This document shows, piece after piece, positions 31,701 to 39,010 of a DNA stretch of 46,070 nt (the stretch's first letter is position 1; each line of letters begins with the position of its first letter). The stretch covers positions 1 through 46,070 of the forward strand of contig CBDUVZ010000009.1 in NCBI GenBank assembly GCA_965370805.1, given 5' to 3'. The position numbers were made by a program, and so were the translations under genes. The notes under the pieces were generated by a model. It made no database searches, was not told where the DNA came from, and was given only the letters and a program-made list of their open reading frames with translations. This DNA is from CBDUVZ01 sp965370805 (lineage in GTDB: Bacteria; Hydrothermota; Tepidihabitantia; Tepidihabitantales; Tepidihabitantaceae).

Positions 31701-34036
31701 CAGTGGAAGTTGCCGACCTTCTGTTATCGGTAGGAGAACCGATGACGGCAGAGTTGGCGGATGCCCTGGTCGAACGCGGCGTTCAAGAATGCCAGTGGAA
31801 TTCGGACTCGCGCTCACGGCTCGTCAGAATGGCCTCGGCACCGGAGACGCGCGAGCTAGTCTTGTCACGCCTGACGGACGCGTTGACTCACGATGATAAC
31901 AGTGTTCGCGAAGGCGCAATCAGCGTTCTAGAGGAACTCGGCATGAGTGCCGCCGCACCTCCGCCGACTTCGCCCAGCGCGTGGCGGACGGCTTCGGTCG
32001 AGCGGCTTGTCGAGCTGTTGGCGGATCCTTCAACGGCAGATGATGTGGCATCCACGCTTGCAGACGAGCTCTGGTTGGACGCGGCAGAAGAGAAGGACCG
32101 AGTCTGGAAGGCCGCAACAGCCCTACTCGCTGCAGACTACACTAGACTCCCCGGCCTTCCGCGCGCCCTCGTCATGGTCGGGCTGGCCTCGACCGCTTGG
32201 CGCGAGACAGCGGCCACCTACCTTCGTCGGATGCGAGTCGATCCTCGCCGCGAGTTGTCCGTCCGCGCTTCACTCCTCGACGCTTTGCAGTCTGAGAGGG
32301 ACGCCGTTGCTGCCGCTGCAGCCGGAATCCTCACTGACACTGGAGACACGACCGGCAAGAAACGGGTCAAGCAGGTTGTTGAGGCGGCTTTGCGGGATCC
32401 TGAGCAGATCGCCGAGATGCTGCCTCGACTTAAGGGATTGCTTAATGGCACGCAAAGCGAAGCCGTTGTTGAGGCCATTGGCGAATACCTGAACGCAGAC
32501 CCCAAGTCAAGGGTGGCTGGGTCTGTGGCCAAGCTCTTGGCCGAGGCGGGTCGCTTGGATGCACCCCACGTAGCTAAGGGCCTCGCCCTAGGGGGACTCT
32601 CCGACGCCGGAGCACACGACGACGTTATCCCTCTCCTCAGAAGAATGCTCGACGACTCCCGACTCGTGACTGATACCCGCACGGCCCTCTCGGAAGCGTT
32701 GGAGAGTCACCACAACGAAAACGCTACGTGGGGGGCCGTCAGGTGTCTGTGGAAGGCCGGCTTGCGGTATGACCCCAACCTGGTGCCCGGTCTGTTGAGG
32801 GCAGGGCTGCAGAGTAGAAGTGAGGCCCGCGCACAGGAGGCGCGAGAAATGCTGCTGGCGCTCATGAAGGACCCTATGACTGCGCCTAGCACAGTCGCGG
32901 CTGTGCGTCAGCACATCGTTGACCTCTTGTCCTGGCGTGAGAAGAAGCATGAAGAGGCTTGGCCTGCAGCAGAATGCCTCCTCAGAACTGGTGTGTTCGA
33001 TGATGAACATCTGCCCGAGGTGCTGGTGCAAGGCGGCCTGGGCGACCGAGAGAACTATGAACAAGTACTGGACAACGTGCGGCGCGGCGTGTGCGGGAAC
33101 CCGGTCTTCGCCCAAGCTCTGGAAAAGGAACTCTGGGGGGCGGTGCAGGTGCAAGAGAAGCCAAGGAAGGAATCTTGGCGAGCAGTAGCAATGCTCAACG
33201 CCGTGTTCCGTCCATCGCTGGAGCAAGCCATGATGGACACCGACAAGAGGTACGCAGTCATCCGCGTGCTGGTTGGAGAGGCTGAGGACGATCCCGTTGC
33301 GAGCGTCCTACTTACCGATCTCACGCGAGACCCAGATGCAATAAGCCGAGTCAAGAAAACATTGGTCTGTCTCTTGCAGGACAAGGAACATACGATTGCG
33401 TTCTCTGCGGCTTGCCGCCTAGCCAAACAGGGAGACCTTCAGCATGTGCTGTTACCCAAGGCCGTTGTCTCCGGTGGCTTAGGGCACCAAGCGAAACGTG
33501 TGAAGGCCAAGCAATTCTTGGACAATCTGTGGGCCAAGCCTGCCATGGTAGTGCCCGTCCGGGCTGCCCTAAGAGAAGCGCTCTGGGGGCAGGATGCGCA
33601 GGTAGCTTGGCATGCTTCCCTCTACCTGATCGAACGAGGAGAACGTGTGGATTCCGGAATAGCGCGCGGACTCGTTCGTGGTGGCCTCAGTCACGATTGG
33701 CGCGCTCCACGTACCGAAGCTCAACGGCGACTCCGTGCCCTACTGCGCGATCCCGCCGCGCGCGGCGCGGCAGAGGAAGCTCTCGTGTCGGGCCTGTTCG
33801 TGTCAGACGGAGGACATCGTCTCTGTTTCGAGGTTGCTTCGCTACTGACCGGTGCAGGAGTAGATGTAGCCGAAGCTCTGGCTGCTGCAGCCGACGAGCA
33901 CATGCGCTGGTTGGCTGCGCCCACGCTCGCCCTCGTAGTGCTCTCCGGCCGCATCGCCGAGACTCGCGCAGCCGCTCGGCGTTTGGGTTCGCATGGCCTC
34001 CTGGAAATCCTGGGCGCCGAGGACGAACCTAGCTAG
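28727..34036 (+). CDS. Nuclease-NACHT-HEAT STAND NTPase, probable anti-phage NLR-like protein
   Basis: This is a 1769-residue single-chain protein. Residues about 25-125 match the Cap4/DUF4297-type PD-(D/E)xK nuclease: GGAGYDFQDVYVAWQLAKML, acidic residues E56/E60, D79, then the QVK motif (Q93-x-K95). The NACHT ATPase has Walker A GTQGCGKTT (380-388), Walker B LFLFDALDE (483-491) and the SSRP motif (520-523). Residues from about 780 on are HEAT/ARM-like helical repeats. Toward the C-terminus (about 1150-1680) units of about 65-80 residues recur, with a LVxGGL-type signature (LALGGL, LLRAGL, LVQGGLG, VVSGGLG, LVRGGLS). By analogy with Avs/bNACHT proteins, the repeats would sense an invader component, NACHT would oligomerise and the nuclease would degrade DNA. 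That is inference; the domain calls are from visible motifs. The ATG is preceded by CAGGTG. Confidence 0.87.
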   Translation: MPRRNKRKLSANTQEGHQLRGRSGGRAGGAGYDFQDVYVAWQLAKMLMGDRDPIIEVLWEKKAVDTGAGRGARTIHVDDAVVRLRGDRWVYTQVKETVPAGGWTARNLIKSGVAKQLWNQWQSTQPDDRRRTLLQLASGGSIAPLAIIIDAALRSRTPSELMSDETPAQAAADIEELSKHLFISESAQALLEFLKAVRAEPLPGVGEMYGWIIQSLALFGTAAGDTADHLIRIVAESKHVGGKARSSHTRTSLIGQMQEDGFEPELLAAAGLIVTGNQPDETFWRVYRAEVVKSLRRLRVYGLDIERPIFADLPALFVPLRLLPLDERKEEEIAASPTRRSFIDVLDEAAADRSGTQDEPAAGVDLSDVLADTRRFVLVGTQGCGKTTMLRWLAIIAAMEDKEASHTRLRFGLPPEPLLPLFVRFRRLADRVRALKLQGIRGRVGLVADFLAAEFQAGVGEHAFSQTQALRTAYELLESKNTLFLFDALDEVADVPMRNQLLQAVADLVEKYPEPRIVMSSRPYALRQEDLQVDLPRYSPLPFDLNATDTFCEQWYRAVRVHLGDDLSEKEAKQGAAHLAQEARRVPDLAESPLLLSILALVHFNRDGLPIERTKLYDYATLAMLGHWDRDPARSPDDDAIPSDWADTLKLEESDVRSIVERLAHDVQVSKAGSEFTTEQALKSLKRGMNAVPGQTGASDDRARLLLRLLLDRSGLVQERSAGVCGFAHLGFQEYLAARWFVGHGKGSLADLAKHATEERHAEVVRFAAGILTSDRTEQNEKQARDLVLAVARHNAMLAGVCLLEAPHLQIDEEEECEELARAAWTDAGRHFYHRTDISARVIWALLGRTSQADRLLLEMIAQDDHSRRGPMGPEATYALLACRPAMPMTPELCWFVRRLSDVDDAHGPPLAPICELLLVEAGADPVGEHVSGLIALLRPSDWPFRSRSARGSLADRAGRLLREELATPSTAQPILAALYSALLKTPDCRCTVEVADLLLSVGEPMTAELADALVERGVQECQWNSDSRSRLVRMASAPETRELVLSRLTDALTHDDNSVREGAISVLEELGMSAAAPPPTSPSAWRTASVERLVELLADPSTADDVASTLADELWLDAAEEKDRVWKAATALLAADYTRLPGLPRALVMVGLASTAWRETAATYLRRMRVDPRRELSVRASLLDALQSERDAVAAAAAGILTDTGDTTGKKRVKQVVEAALRDPEQIAEMLPRLKGLLNGTQSEAVVEAIGEYLNADPKSRVAGSVAKLLAEAGRLDAPHVAKGLALGGLSDAGAHDDVIPLLRRMLDDSRLVTDTRTALSEALESHHNENATWGAVRCLWKAGLRYDPNLVPGLLRAGLQSRSEARAQEAREMLLALMKDPMTAPSTVAAVRQHIVDLLSWREKKHEEAWPAAECLLRTGVFDDEHLPEVLVQGGLGDRENYEQVLDNVRRGVCGNPVFAQALEKELWGAVQVQEKPRKESWRAVAMLNAVFRPSLEQAMMDTDKRYAVIRVLVGEAEDDPVASVLLTDLTRDPDAISRVKKTLVCLLQDKEHTIAFSAACRLAKQGDLQHVLLPKAVVSGGLGHQAKRVKAKQFLDNLWAKPAMVVPVRAALREALWGQDAQVAWHASLYLIERGERVDSGIARGLVRGGLSHDWRAPRTEAQRRLRALLRDPAARGAAEEALVSGLFVSDGGHRLCFEVASLLTGAGVDVAEALAAAADEHMRWLAAPTLALVVLSGRIAETRAAARRLGSHGLLEILGAEDEPS

Positions 34037-34184
34037 ACCGCACGCTGACGGCCTAAGTATCCTGTATCCTGGGGACGGCAAGGGCTCAGGTCTTAGGTTT
34101 TGACATTCGCGGGAGAGCCGGAAGGATGCTGTCCGCATTCCCGCACGAAAAAGCGACCCGGAGCCGGGCGCGGGCACCGGCCCG

Positions 34185-34261
34185 CTGACCGCTAACTGCT
34201 GACGGCTTACAGCTTACCGCTGACAGCCAACCGCTATCGGCCAGCGGCTGACGGCCTACGA
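34185..34261. repeat. Heptamer array (11 units)
   Basis: Eleven consecutive 7-mers related to CTGACGG cover the segment without gaps (CTGACCG, CTAACTG, CTGACGG, CTTACAG, CTTACCG, CTGACAG, CCAACCG, CTATCGG, CCAGCGG, CTGACGG, CCTACGA). Array 3 follows 180 bp downstream. Confidence 0.65.
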
Positions 34262-34440
34262 CCCGGGTAGGGACGCGTCATTCGGTAACCGGGTCGGCCG
34301 GTCAGGGCATGCGGTTGCTCCGGTTCGGCCCATGATACAAAGATTTATCATTTGGGGCAAGCGGAAATCAGGGCTAAGAGACGGTCCGGCAAGCAGATAC
34401 GCATTATCTGGCTTACCCCCCTCCCCGGCCCCCTGAATAG

Positions 34441-34704
34441 TTGTCCAAAGACTTGTCCTGAGATTTCCTGCGGCATTTGCCGGAAGACTTCGCCAGAGAC
34501 TTGCGCAAAGACTTGCAGCAGGTATTGCTGCAGCATTTGCCCAAGGATTTGCCCGAAGATTTGTCCAAGGATTTTGGACAGGATTTGCCCGAAGATTTAC
34601 CGGAAGATTTGGAGCAGATATTGTCGCAGTATTTTCCGAAGCATTTGCCCGAAGATTTTCCACAGCATTTCTCCAAAGATTTGCCCGAAGATTTGCAGCA
34701 GCCT
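34441..34704. repeat. 12-bp-period array 3 (22 units)
   Basis: Twenty-two units in perfect 12-bp register have consensus TTGCCCGAAGAT, five of them exact or nearly so (34549, 34585, 34645, 34681). Frames in both directions are open because the period is a multiple of 3 (an LPED-type tetrapeptide on the plus strand), but there is no ribosome binding site. The remaining parts of 34037-34806 show no gene. Confidence 0.87.
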
Positions 34705-34806
34705 CGGCCCCAGACTGCTGAGCCGGGCTACTGGTGGTCCAGTCCCGAAGTGTTCAACACCGGCGGCGCCAAACCGGTCGCCCCGGCACTCCTTCAGGGA
34801 ACCTGT

Positions 34807-35733
34807 TCAGCCAGGGAAGACTTCGTCCGCGTGGTAGGAACTACGCACCAGCGGCCCGCAGAATGCGCTGCGGAACCCCATATCCAGGGCTTGCTGCTGC
34901 CAACGCTCAAACTGGACCGGTTCGACATAGCGCCGAACCTCAAGGCACCGCCGGTCCGGCTGCAGGTACTGGCCGATAGTCACAATGTCGCACGCGACAC
35001 CCCGCAAGTCCTGCATCGCCCGGACAACCTCGTCACCGGTTTCCCCGAGCCCGACCATGATGCCGCTCTTGGTCAGCATGTCCGGTGCCAGTTCTTTCAC
35101 AATCTGCAGCACTCCAAGAGACTGCTCGTATGATGCCCGACGGTCCCTCACTTCCGGGCTGATTCGCTCGACCGTCTCGATGTTGTGGCCGAGAACGTCC
35201 GGCCCGGCGTCAACAACCTGCCGGAGGAGCTCCCGCCTCGCCCCAAAGTCAGGGGTGAGAACCTCCACCAGCGGAAGCTTGACGCACAACGCATGATGCA
35301 TTACGCCTGATGCACCACGCATACCGCCTCCGGCGTCTTGCGTTCTGCGTTCTGACTTCTGACTTCTGACTTCGACCACGGTGCGGGCGAACGCGCCCGC
35401 GCCGAGGTCGCCAAGGTCGTCCCGGTCAACCGACGTCAGCACTACGTATTTCAAACCAAGGTCACGCACCGCTTCTGCCACTCGCCCCGGTTCGGTTTCG
35501 TCAACTTTGCCGCGCGGGTTCCCGGTCGCAACCGAGCAGAACCGACAGTGCCTGGTGCAGGTATTGCCCAGAATCATGAACGTCGCGGTGCCCCGGTTCC
35601 AGCATTCGGACAGGTTCGGGCACCGGGCCGACGTGCACACCGTGTTGAGCCCATACCTGCGCAGTTTCTCGTTGACCTGCTCGAACCCCGACCCCGAGGC
35701 CAACTGTATCCTGAGCCAGTCCGGCTTTCTCAT
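34807..35733 (-). CDS. lipA: Lipoyl synthase with a repeat-derived insert
   Basis: This 308-residue radical-SAM enzyme inserts two sulfurs into protein-bound octanoyl groups. The auxiliary cluster Cys residues are C33, C38 and C44 (CTSARCPNLSECW). The radical-SAM triad is C59, C63 and C66 (CTRHCRFC), and the C-terminal RSSY Ser ligand is at 297-300. All catalytic features are intact. Between TVVEVR and PLVEVLTPDF, residues about 123-152 are an extra stretch absent from the family; its DNA consists of tandem CAGAAGTCAGAAGTCAGAAC-type repeats followed by a GCATCA-type repeat. The insert sits on a surface loop between barrel strands, so activity may be kept. No lipB or lplA is adjacent. Confidence 0.93.
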   Translation of the reverse strand: MRKPDWLRIQLASGSGFEQVNEKLRRYGLNTVCTSARCPNLSECWNRGTATFMILGNTCTRHCRFCSVATGNPRGKVDETEPGRVAEAVRDLGLKYVVLTSVDRDDLGDLGAGAFARTVVEVRSQKSERRTQDAGGGMRGASGVMHHALCVKLPLVEVLTPDFGARRELLRQVVDAGPDVLGHNIETVERISPEVRDRRASYEQSLGVLQIVKELAPDMLTKSGIMVGLGETGDEVVRAMQDLRGVACDIVTIGQYLQPDRRCLEVRRYVEPVQFERWQQQALDMGFRSAFCGPLVRSSYHADEVFPG

Positions 35734-36095
35734 TCCGCCGTCAGGAAGGATAAGGTCACATCAGACAGGAAGATTGCCGCAGTCGCTTCGCTTCTTCGCA
35801 ATGACAGCGGGGTCTGCGGTTTTGCCTTTTGCACTTTGGCTCTTAGCTTTTGACTTCCGTCTCCTGTATCCATCCGTGTTTATCTGTGGTTCATTTCTTG
35901 GCGGCCTTGGTGCTCTTGGCGGTTGGCTCTTTCACCCTCACCTCAGTCCTCTCCCCTCAAGGGAGAGGAAGTCTCTGACAGGGGTCTGCGGTTTCGCCCT
36001 TTGGCTTTTGGCTTCATCTGTGTTCATCTGTGTTCATCTGTGGTTTCATTCAGCCCTTCTTGCGCTCTTCGTGGCAGGAATCTTCTGCAGCCGGT
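35734..36095. other. Repeat-filled intergenic region between lipA and the NapH-like gene
   Basis: No gene is seen. The segment holds two single right arms of the palindromic family (about 35860-35892 and 36015-36048, TGTTCATCTGTGGTTTC), two stretches of the GGCTTTTGGCTT type (35815-35850 and 35990-36012), and a hairpin CTCTCCC/GGGAGAG at 35949-35967. These are the same repeat classes that have entered lipA and the Fe-S subunit gene. Confidence 0.65.
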
Positions 36096-37367
36096 TCAGA
36101 CTCGTATCTTCAGGCTTTTCTGCGGACAGTTCCAGACACATTCGAAGCAGCGAATACATTCAAGCTGGTTCGGATTCTTGAAAGGCTCGATATTCATCGG
36201 GCAGACCTTGCGGCAGATACCGCAGTTCGTACACGTCTCCTTGTCCAGCTTCATCCGCAGAAGGGACGCCTTGTTGAATACCGAGTAGACGGCACCAATC
36301 GGACAAATCAGCCGGCAGAAAGGCCGCTTGACCGCAATCGCCGCTATTATCACAAGCAGCAGGATTCCAACTTTGACCCAGAAGAGCCAGCCAATCAGGC
36401 CCCGAAGCGCATTCACCGGGTCCCAGAGCACCAGGGGGATTCCTGCGCCGAGTGTTCCTGCCGGGCAAAGCTGGCAGAACCAGGGCTGGCCGGTCTTGTA
36501 TGCCACCACGCCCACCACGAGAACAAGGAATACGAACTTCAGGGAGGTGGACGGAAGCGAAGCTTTCACCACCCGGTCGAGAAGCACGACCAGCCCGAAT
36601 CCGACGACCGCCACCACCAGCCCGAGCGCCACGCCTGATAAGGGACCGATGCTGAACGCCGGGCCCGACAGCAACAGCAACAGGAATCCGACCGCTGCCG
36701 TAACCGCGGCCGCGAACCACCTGCCGGTCAGGCTCAGTAGCACCATGCCAAGTACCCCGACAACCACACCAAAGCTTTCACCGAACCTGGCCCAGGTCAG
36801 GATTCCCAGCCCGACCGCAGCCAGCAACCCGCCCAGCCACATCTTCTTCGGGATGTCCATCTTGCCCCTGATGGCGACGGGAAGAACCAGCGCCGTGAAC
36901 GGCAGCCAGCCGAACAGGAACACTTTCCACCAGGCGATGCTCACGAACACGGCAAGCAGCACTGACGTCAATGCCGCAATGCCGGAAATTGCCCCGAAAG
37001 AAACCCATTTCCGCCCTTTTGCCCGCGGCCCGACCTTTATTTTCGCCAGCAGGTCCTGCCACAGCCCGAACGGACAGATCCAGGCGCACGCCGCCCGACC
37101 GACAAACGCCCCGATGACTACGAAAATCCCGATAACCAGCCATGGAATCTCTTTCGTTCCGATCATCTGCTGGAAAGAGCCAATCGGACATGCGAACACC
37201 GCCATCGGTCCGCCGTAGCAGTTCAGCACCGGTTGCGGGATGTGTTTGAAGAACCCCTGGTACAGAATCTTGTTCTGGAGAAAGGCCAGGACGTACGCAT
37301 TGAGCAGGACCGCGGAAACTATCTGGGCTATCCGGTACGGTGCGACGCGCCTCTTCTTTGTGCCCAT
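36096..37367 (-). CDS. NapH/YccM-like membrane polyferredoxin
   Basis: This 423-residue inner-membrane protein has about ten hydrophobic segments. It carries the CP motifs of the NapH/NosR/CcoG group: ACPIG (C60), CAWICPFG (C94, C98), CQLCPAG and CRLICPIG. Two C-terminal 4Fe-4S ferredoxin motifs follow, CTNCGICRKVCP and CIRCFECVWNCP. Members pass electrons from quinol or other donors across the membrane to periplasmic partners. It is last in a leftward cluster after a TlpA-like lipoprotein, a beta-barrel and a 37-residue membrane peptide, so it could supply electrons to the extracytoplasmic thiol proteins. A middle region of about 110 residues of extra hydrophobic helices makes it longer than standard NapH. 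Confidence 0.85.
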   Translation of the reverse strand: MGTKKRRVAPYRIAQIVSAVLLNAYVLAFLQNKILYQGFFKHIPQPVLNCYGGPMAVFACPIGSFQQMIGTKEIPWLVIGIFVVIGAFVGRAACAWICPFGLWQDLLAKIKVGPRAKGRKWVSFGAISGIAALTSVLLAVFVSIAWWKVFLFGWLPFTALVLPVAIRGKMDIPKKMWLGGLLAAVGLGILTWARFGESFGVVVGVLGMVLLSLTGRWFAAAVTAAVGFLLLLLSGPAFSIGPLSGVALGLVVAVVGFGLVVLLDRVVKASLPSTSLKFVFLVLVVGVVAYKTGQPWFCQLCPAGTLGAGIPLVLWDPVNALRGLIGWLFWVKVGILLLVIIAAIAVKRPFCRLICPIGAVYSVFNKASLLRMKLDKETCTNCGICRKVCPMNIEPFKNPNQLECIRCFECVWNCPQKSLKIRV

Positions 37368-37423
37368 GAGGGGATTACCGGTCCGTCATCAGTGCGGGTC
37401 TACACGAGACCCATGCAGGACAG

Positions 37424-37537
37424 TCATATCTGAGACGCAAACCGGTAGATCGTGTCCGGATCGCCTTTGAAGATGCCGACGACGATTGCCGCGACCCCGA
37501 CCAGCCCGAGCGCGACGAATACGGCTCTACGTCTCAT
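37424..37537 (-). CDS. 37-residue single-pass membrane peptide
   Basis: ATG at 37537 immediately follows the upstream stop codon (TAG 37540-37538) with no gap. The frame gives MRRRAVFVALGLVGVAAIVV and then GIFKGDPDTIYRFASQI before TGA. A positively charged start and one hydrophobic helix predict an inner-membrane peptide with the C-terminus outside. Placement and shape resemble the short CD1871A-type membrane proteins that sit next to NapH-like genes, but the Cys pair of that family is absent. It is below the size most gene finders keep. Evidence is its zero-gap junction and 56-nt distance to the NapH-like gene; no homology was tested. Confidence 0.55.
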   Translation of the reverse strand: MRRRAVFVALGLVGVAAIVVGIFKGDPDTIYRFASQI

Positions 37538-39004
37538 CTAGAATCTCGATATCAACTGCACTTTCATGCCCTTGAACGGCGCTTCGAACCGACACACTCC
37601 GCCCGAGCAGGTGTACCCGCCCCGTTCGGCGCCGAGACGCACCCGCAGCATGTTGCGATGGGTAATCGACCAGACCGTCTCGAACATCGGCCACGAAGTC
37701 TCGCCGTTGTAACGCTTCTCCAACTTCTCGTCCATGTGCTGATACCCGAGAGTGAACAGCAGCGCCTCGCCGCAGCCGTAGCTCAGCGCGACCGCGGTCT
37801 CGTGGTACACCCATCCTCCGGGTTCGGTCGGCTCTTCGTCCACCAGCGCGTATTCCGCTTCGAGCGCGAATGTGTGGCGGCCCACAAGGTAGCTGGCGTG
37901 GACCACCGGCTTGTCGACAATACGTTCGTAAGTACCGGCTTCGACGTTCCTCTGCAGCATGTGGTTGAACACCGCCTCGAACGTCCAGGCCGTGCCGAGC
38001 GAATACCGCGCCTTGCCTTCCCATTCCATGACACCCGCACTGGTATCGTCGTGTCGGTACAGCCGGCCGAAATCACCCTCAAGATACAGCGGGCTCCACG
38101 GCGTCGCGGTGACCACAACCCCGAACCCCTTCTCGTCGACACCTCGGTCCAGGGCTACTCCTGACTTGATCGGTGTCGGCGGATCGTTGTAGTGGTACAC
38201 ACCGGACGGGAACCCGATATTGTCGTAGTCCATGTACTGGCCGAGAACGGAAAAGCCGGACAGTGCGACTGTCCCGTTCGCATAGTATCCGAAGCCCTTC
38301 TCCCGTCCGCCGATTCCCGACTTGGTTCCGAGACGCCAGCACGCTTCGCCGTACAGGTCAACCGGGCCGACCGTTGTCGCAAGGTCCCCGCCGAACAGCT
38401 CGGTGAACGCTTTGGGTGTCGGGTCCTGGTTCCGGTTCACCCTGACGTACCTGCCCCCGAAACGCGCCCACTTGGCCGGTCTTGACGAGAGATTCGCGCC
38501 CAGGACCTGGTCAGTCGTATCCCCGGCGTTCATCATCTTGTAGGTGTTTTCCTGGAAGAAGATGTCCCGCATTCGGGCACCGAACAGAACGACGTCGGTC
38601 CGGAACGGCAGACGCGCGCTGCCGCGTAGCCCGTGCAGACTCTTGTAGTGCCGGAAGTCGTCGTCCTTGTACGCCCGCAAGGCCAGCCCCTTACCGAAAG
38701 TCTGGTAGAACTTGCCGTAGAGAATCTCAAGTTGCTTCGGGCTGTACGCTACCGTGTAGTCGAAGAGCCGCATCGGCTTGCGCAGGTCATCCCAGGGTTT
38801 GGACGGCTCGTACAGGAACAGCCCGACCTGGCCCCGCAGGTCCCCGTACCGGACATTCAGGTCAAGCTTGTCCTCCATGTGAGTGGCCCAGTCTTCCTGG
38901 AACGCCCAGAACTCGGCCCGGTTGACGCCGTTGATTGTCAGCTTGGCGCCCCCGAATACCGCAACGACGGCCAGCAGGACCGCAATCAACCGCAGCCTGG
39001 CCAC
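37538..39004 (-). CDS. Outer-membrane beta-barrel protein (DUF6029-like)
   Basis: This 488-residue protein has a short signal peptide (RLIAVLLAVVAVFGGA) and then alternating amphipathic strands rich in Tyr/Phe/Gly, closing with a C-terminal Phe (KVQLISRF), as barrel assembly signals do. Features such as LYGKFYQTFGKGLALRAYKD and VDEKGFGVVVTATPW recall the DUF6029 family. No ligand site is recognised. One Cys pair near the end (CSGGVC) could form a disulfide, a possible client of the TlpA-like protein encoded just upstream, whose stop lies 6 nt before this start. Confidence 0.75.
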   Translation of the reverse strand: MARLRLIAVLLAVVAVFGGAKLTINGVNRAEFWAFQEDWATHMEDKLDLNVRYGDLRGQVGLFLYEPSKPWDDLRKPMRLFDYTVAYSPKQLEILYGKFYQTFGKGLALRAYKDDDFRHYKSLHGLRGSARLPFRTDVVLFGARMRDIFFQENTYKMMNAGDTTDQVLGANLSSRPAKWARFGGRYVRVNRNQDPTPKAFTELFGGDLATTVGPVDLYGEACWRLGTKSGIGGREKGFGYYANGTVALSGFSVLGQYMDYDNIGFPSGVYHYNDPPTPIKSGVALDRGVDEKGFGVVVTATPWSPLYLEGDFGRLYRHDDTSAGVMEWEGKARYSLGTAWTFEAVFNHMLQRNVEAGTYERIVDKPVVHASYLVGRHTFALEAEYALVDEEPTEPGGWVYHETAVALSYGCGEALLFTLGYQHMDEKLEKRYNGETSWPMFETVWSITHRNMLRVRLGAERGGYTCSGGVCRFEAPFKGMKVQLISRF

Positions 39005-39010
39005 CGTCGT

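Noticed and set aside
34477..35133. Open frame with LPED-type repeats running into the lipA antisense strand
   Set aside because: The repeat part is array 3 and the remainder is antisense to a well-supported lipA; no start signal is present.
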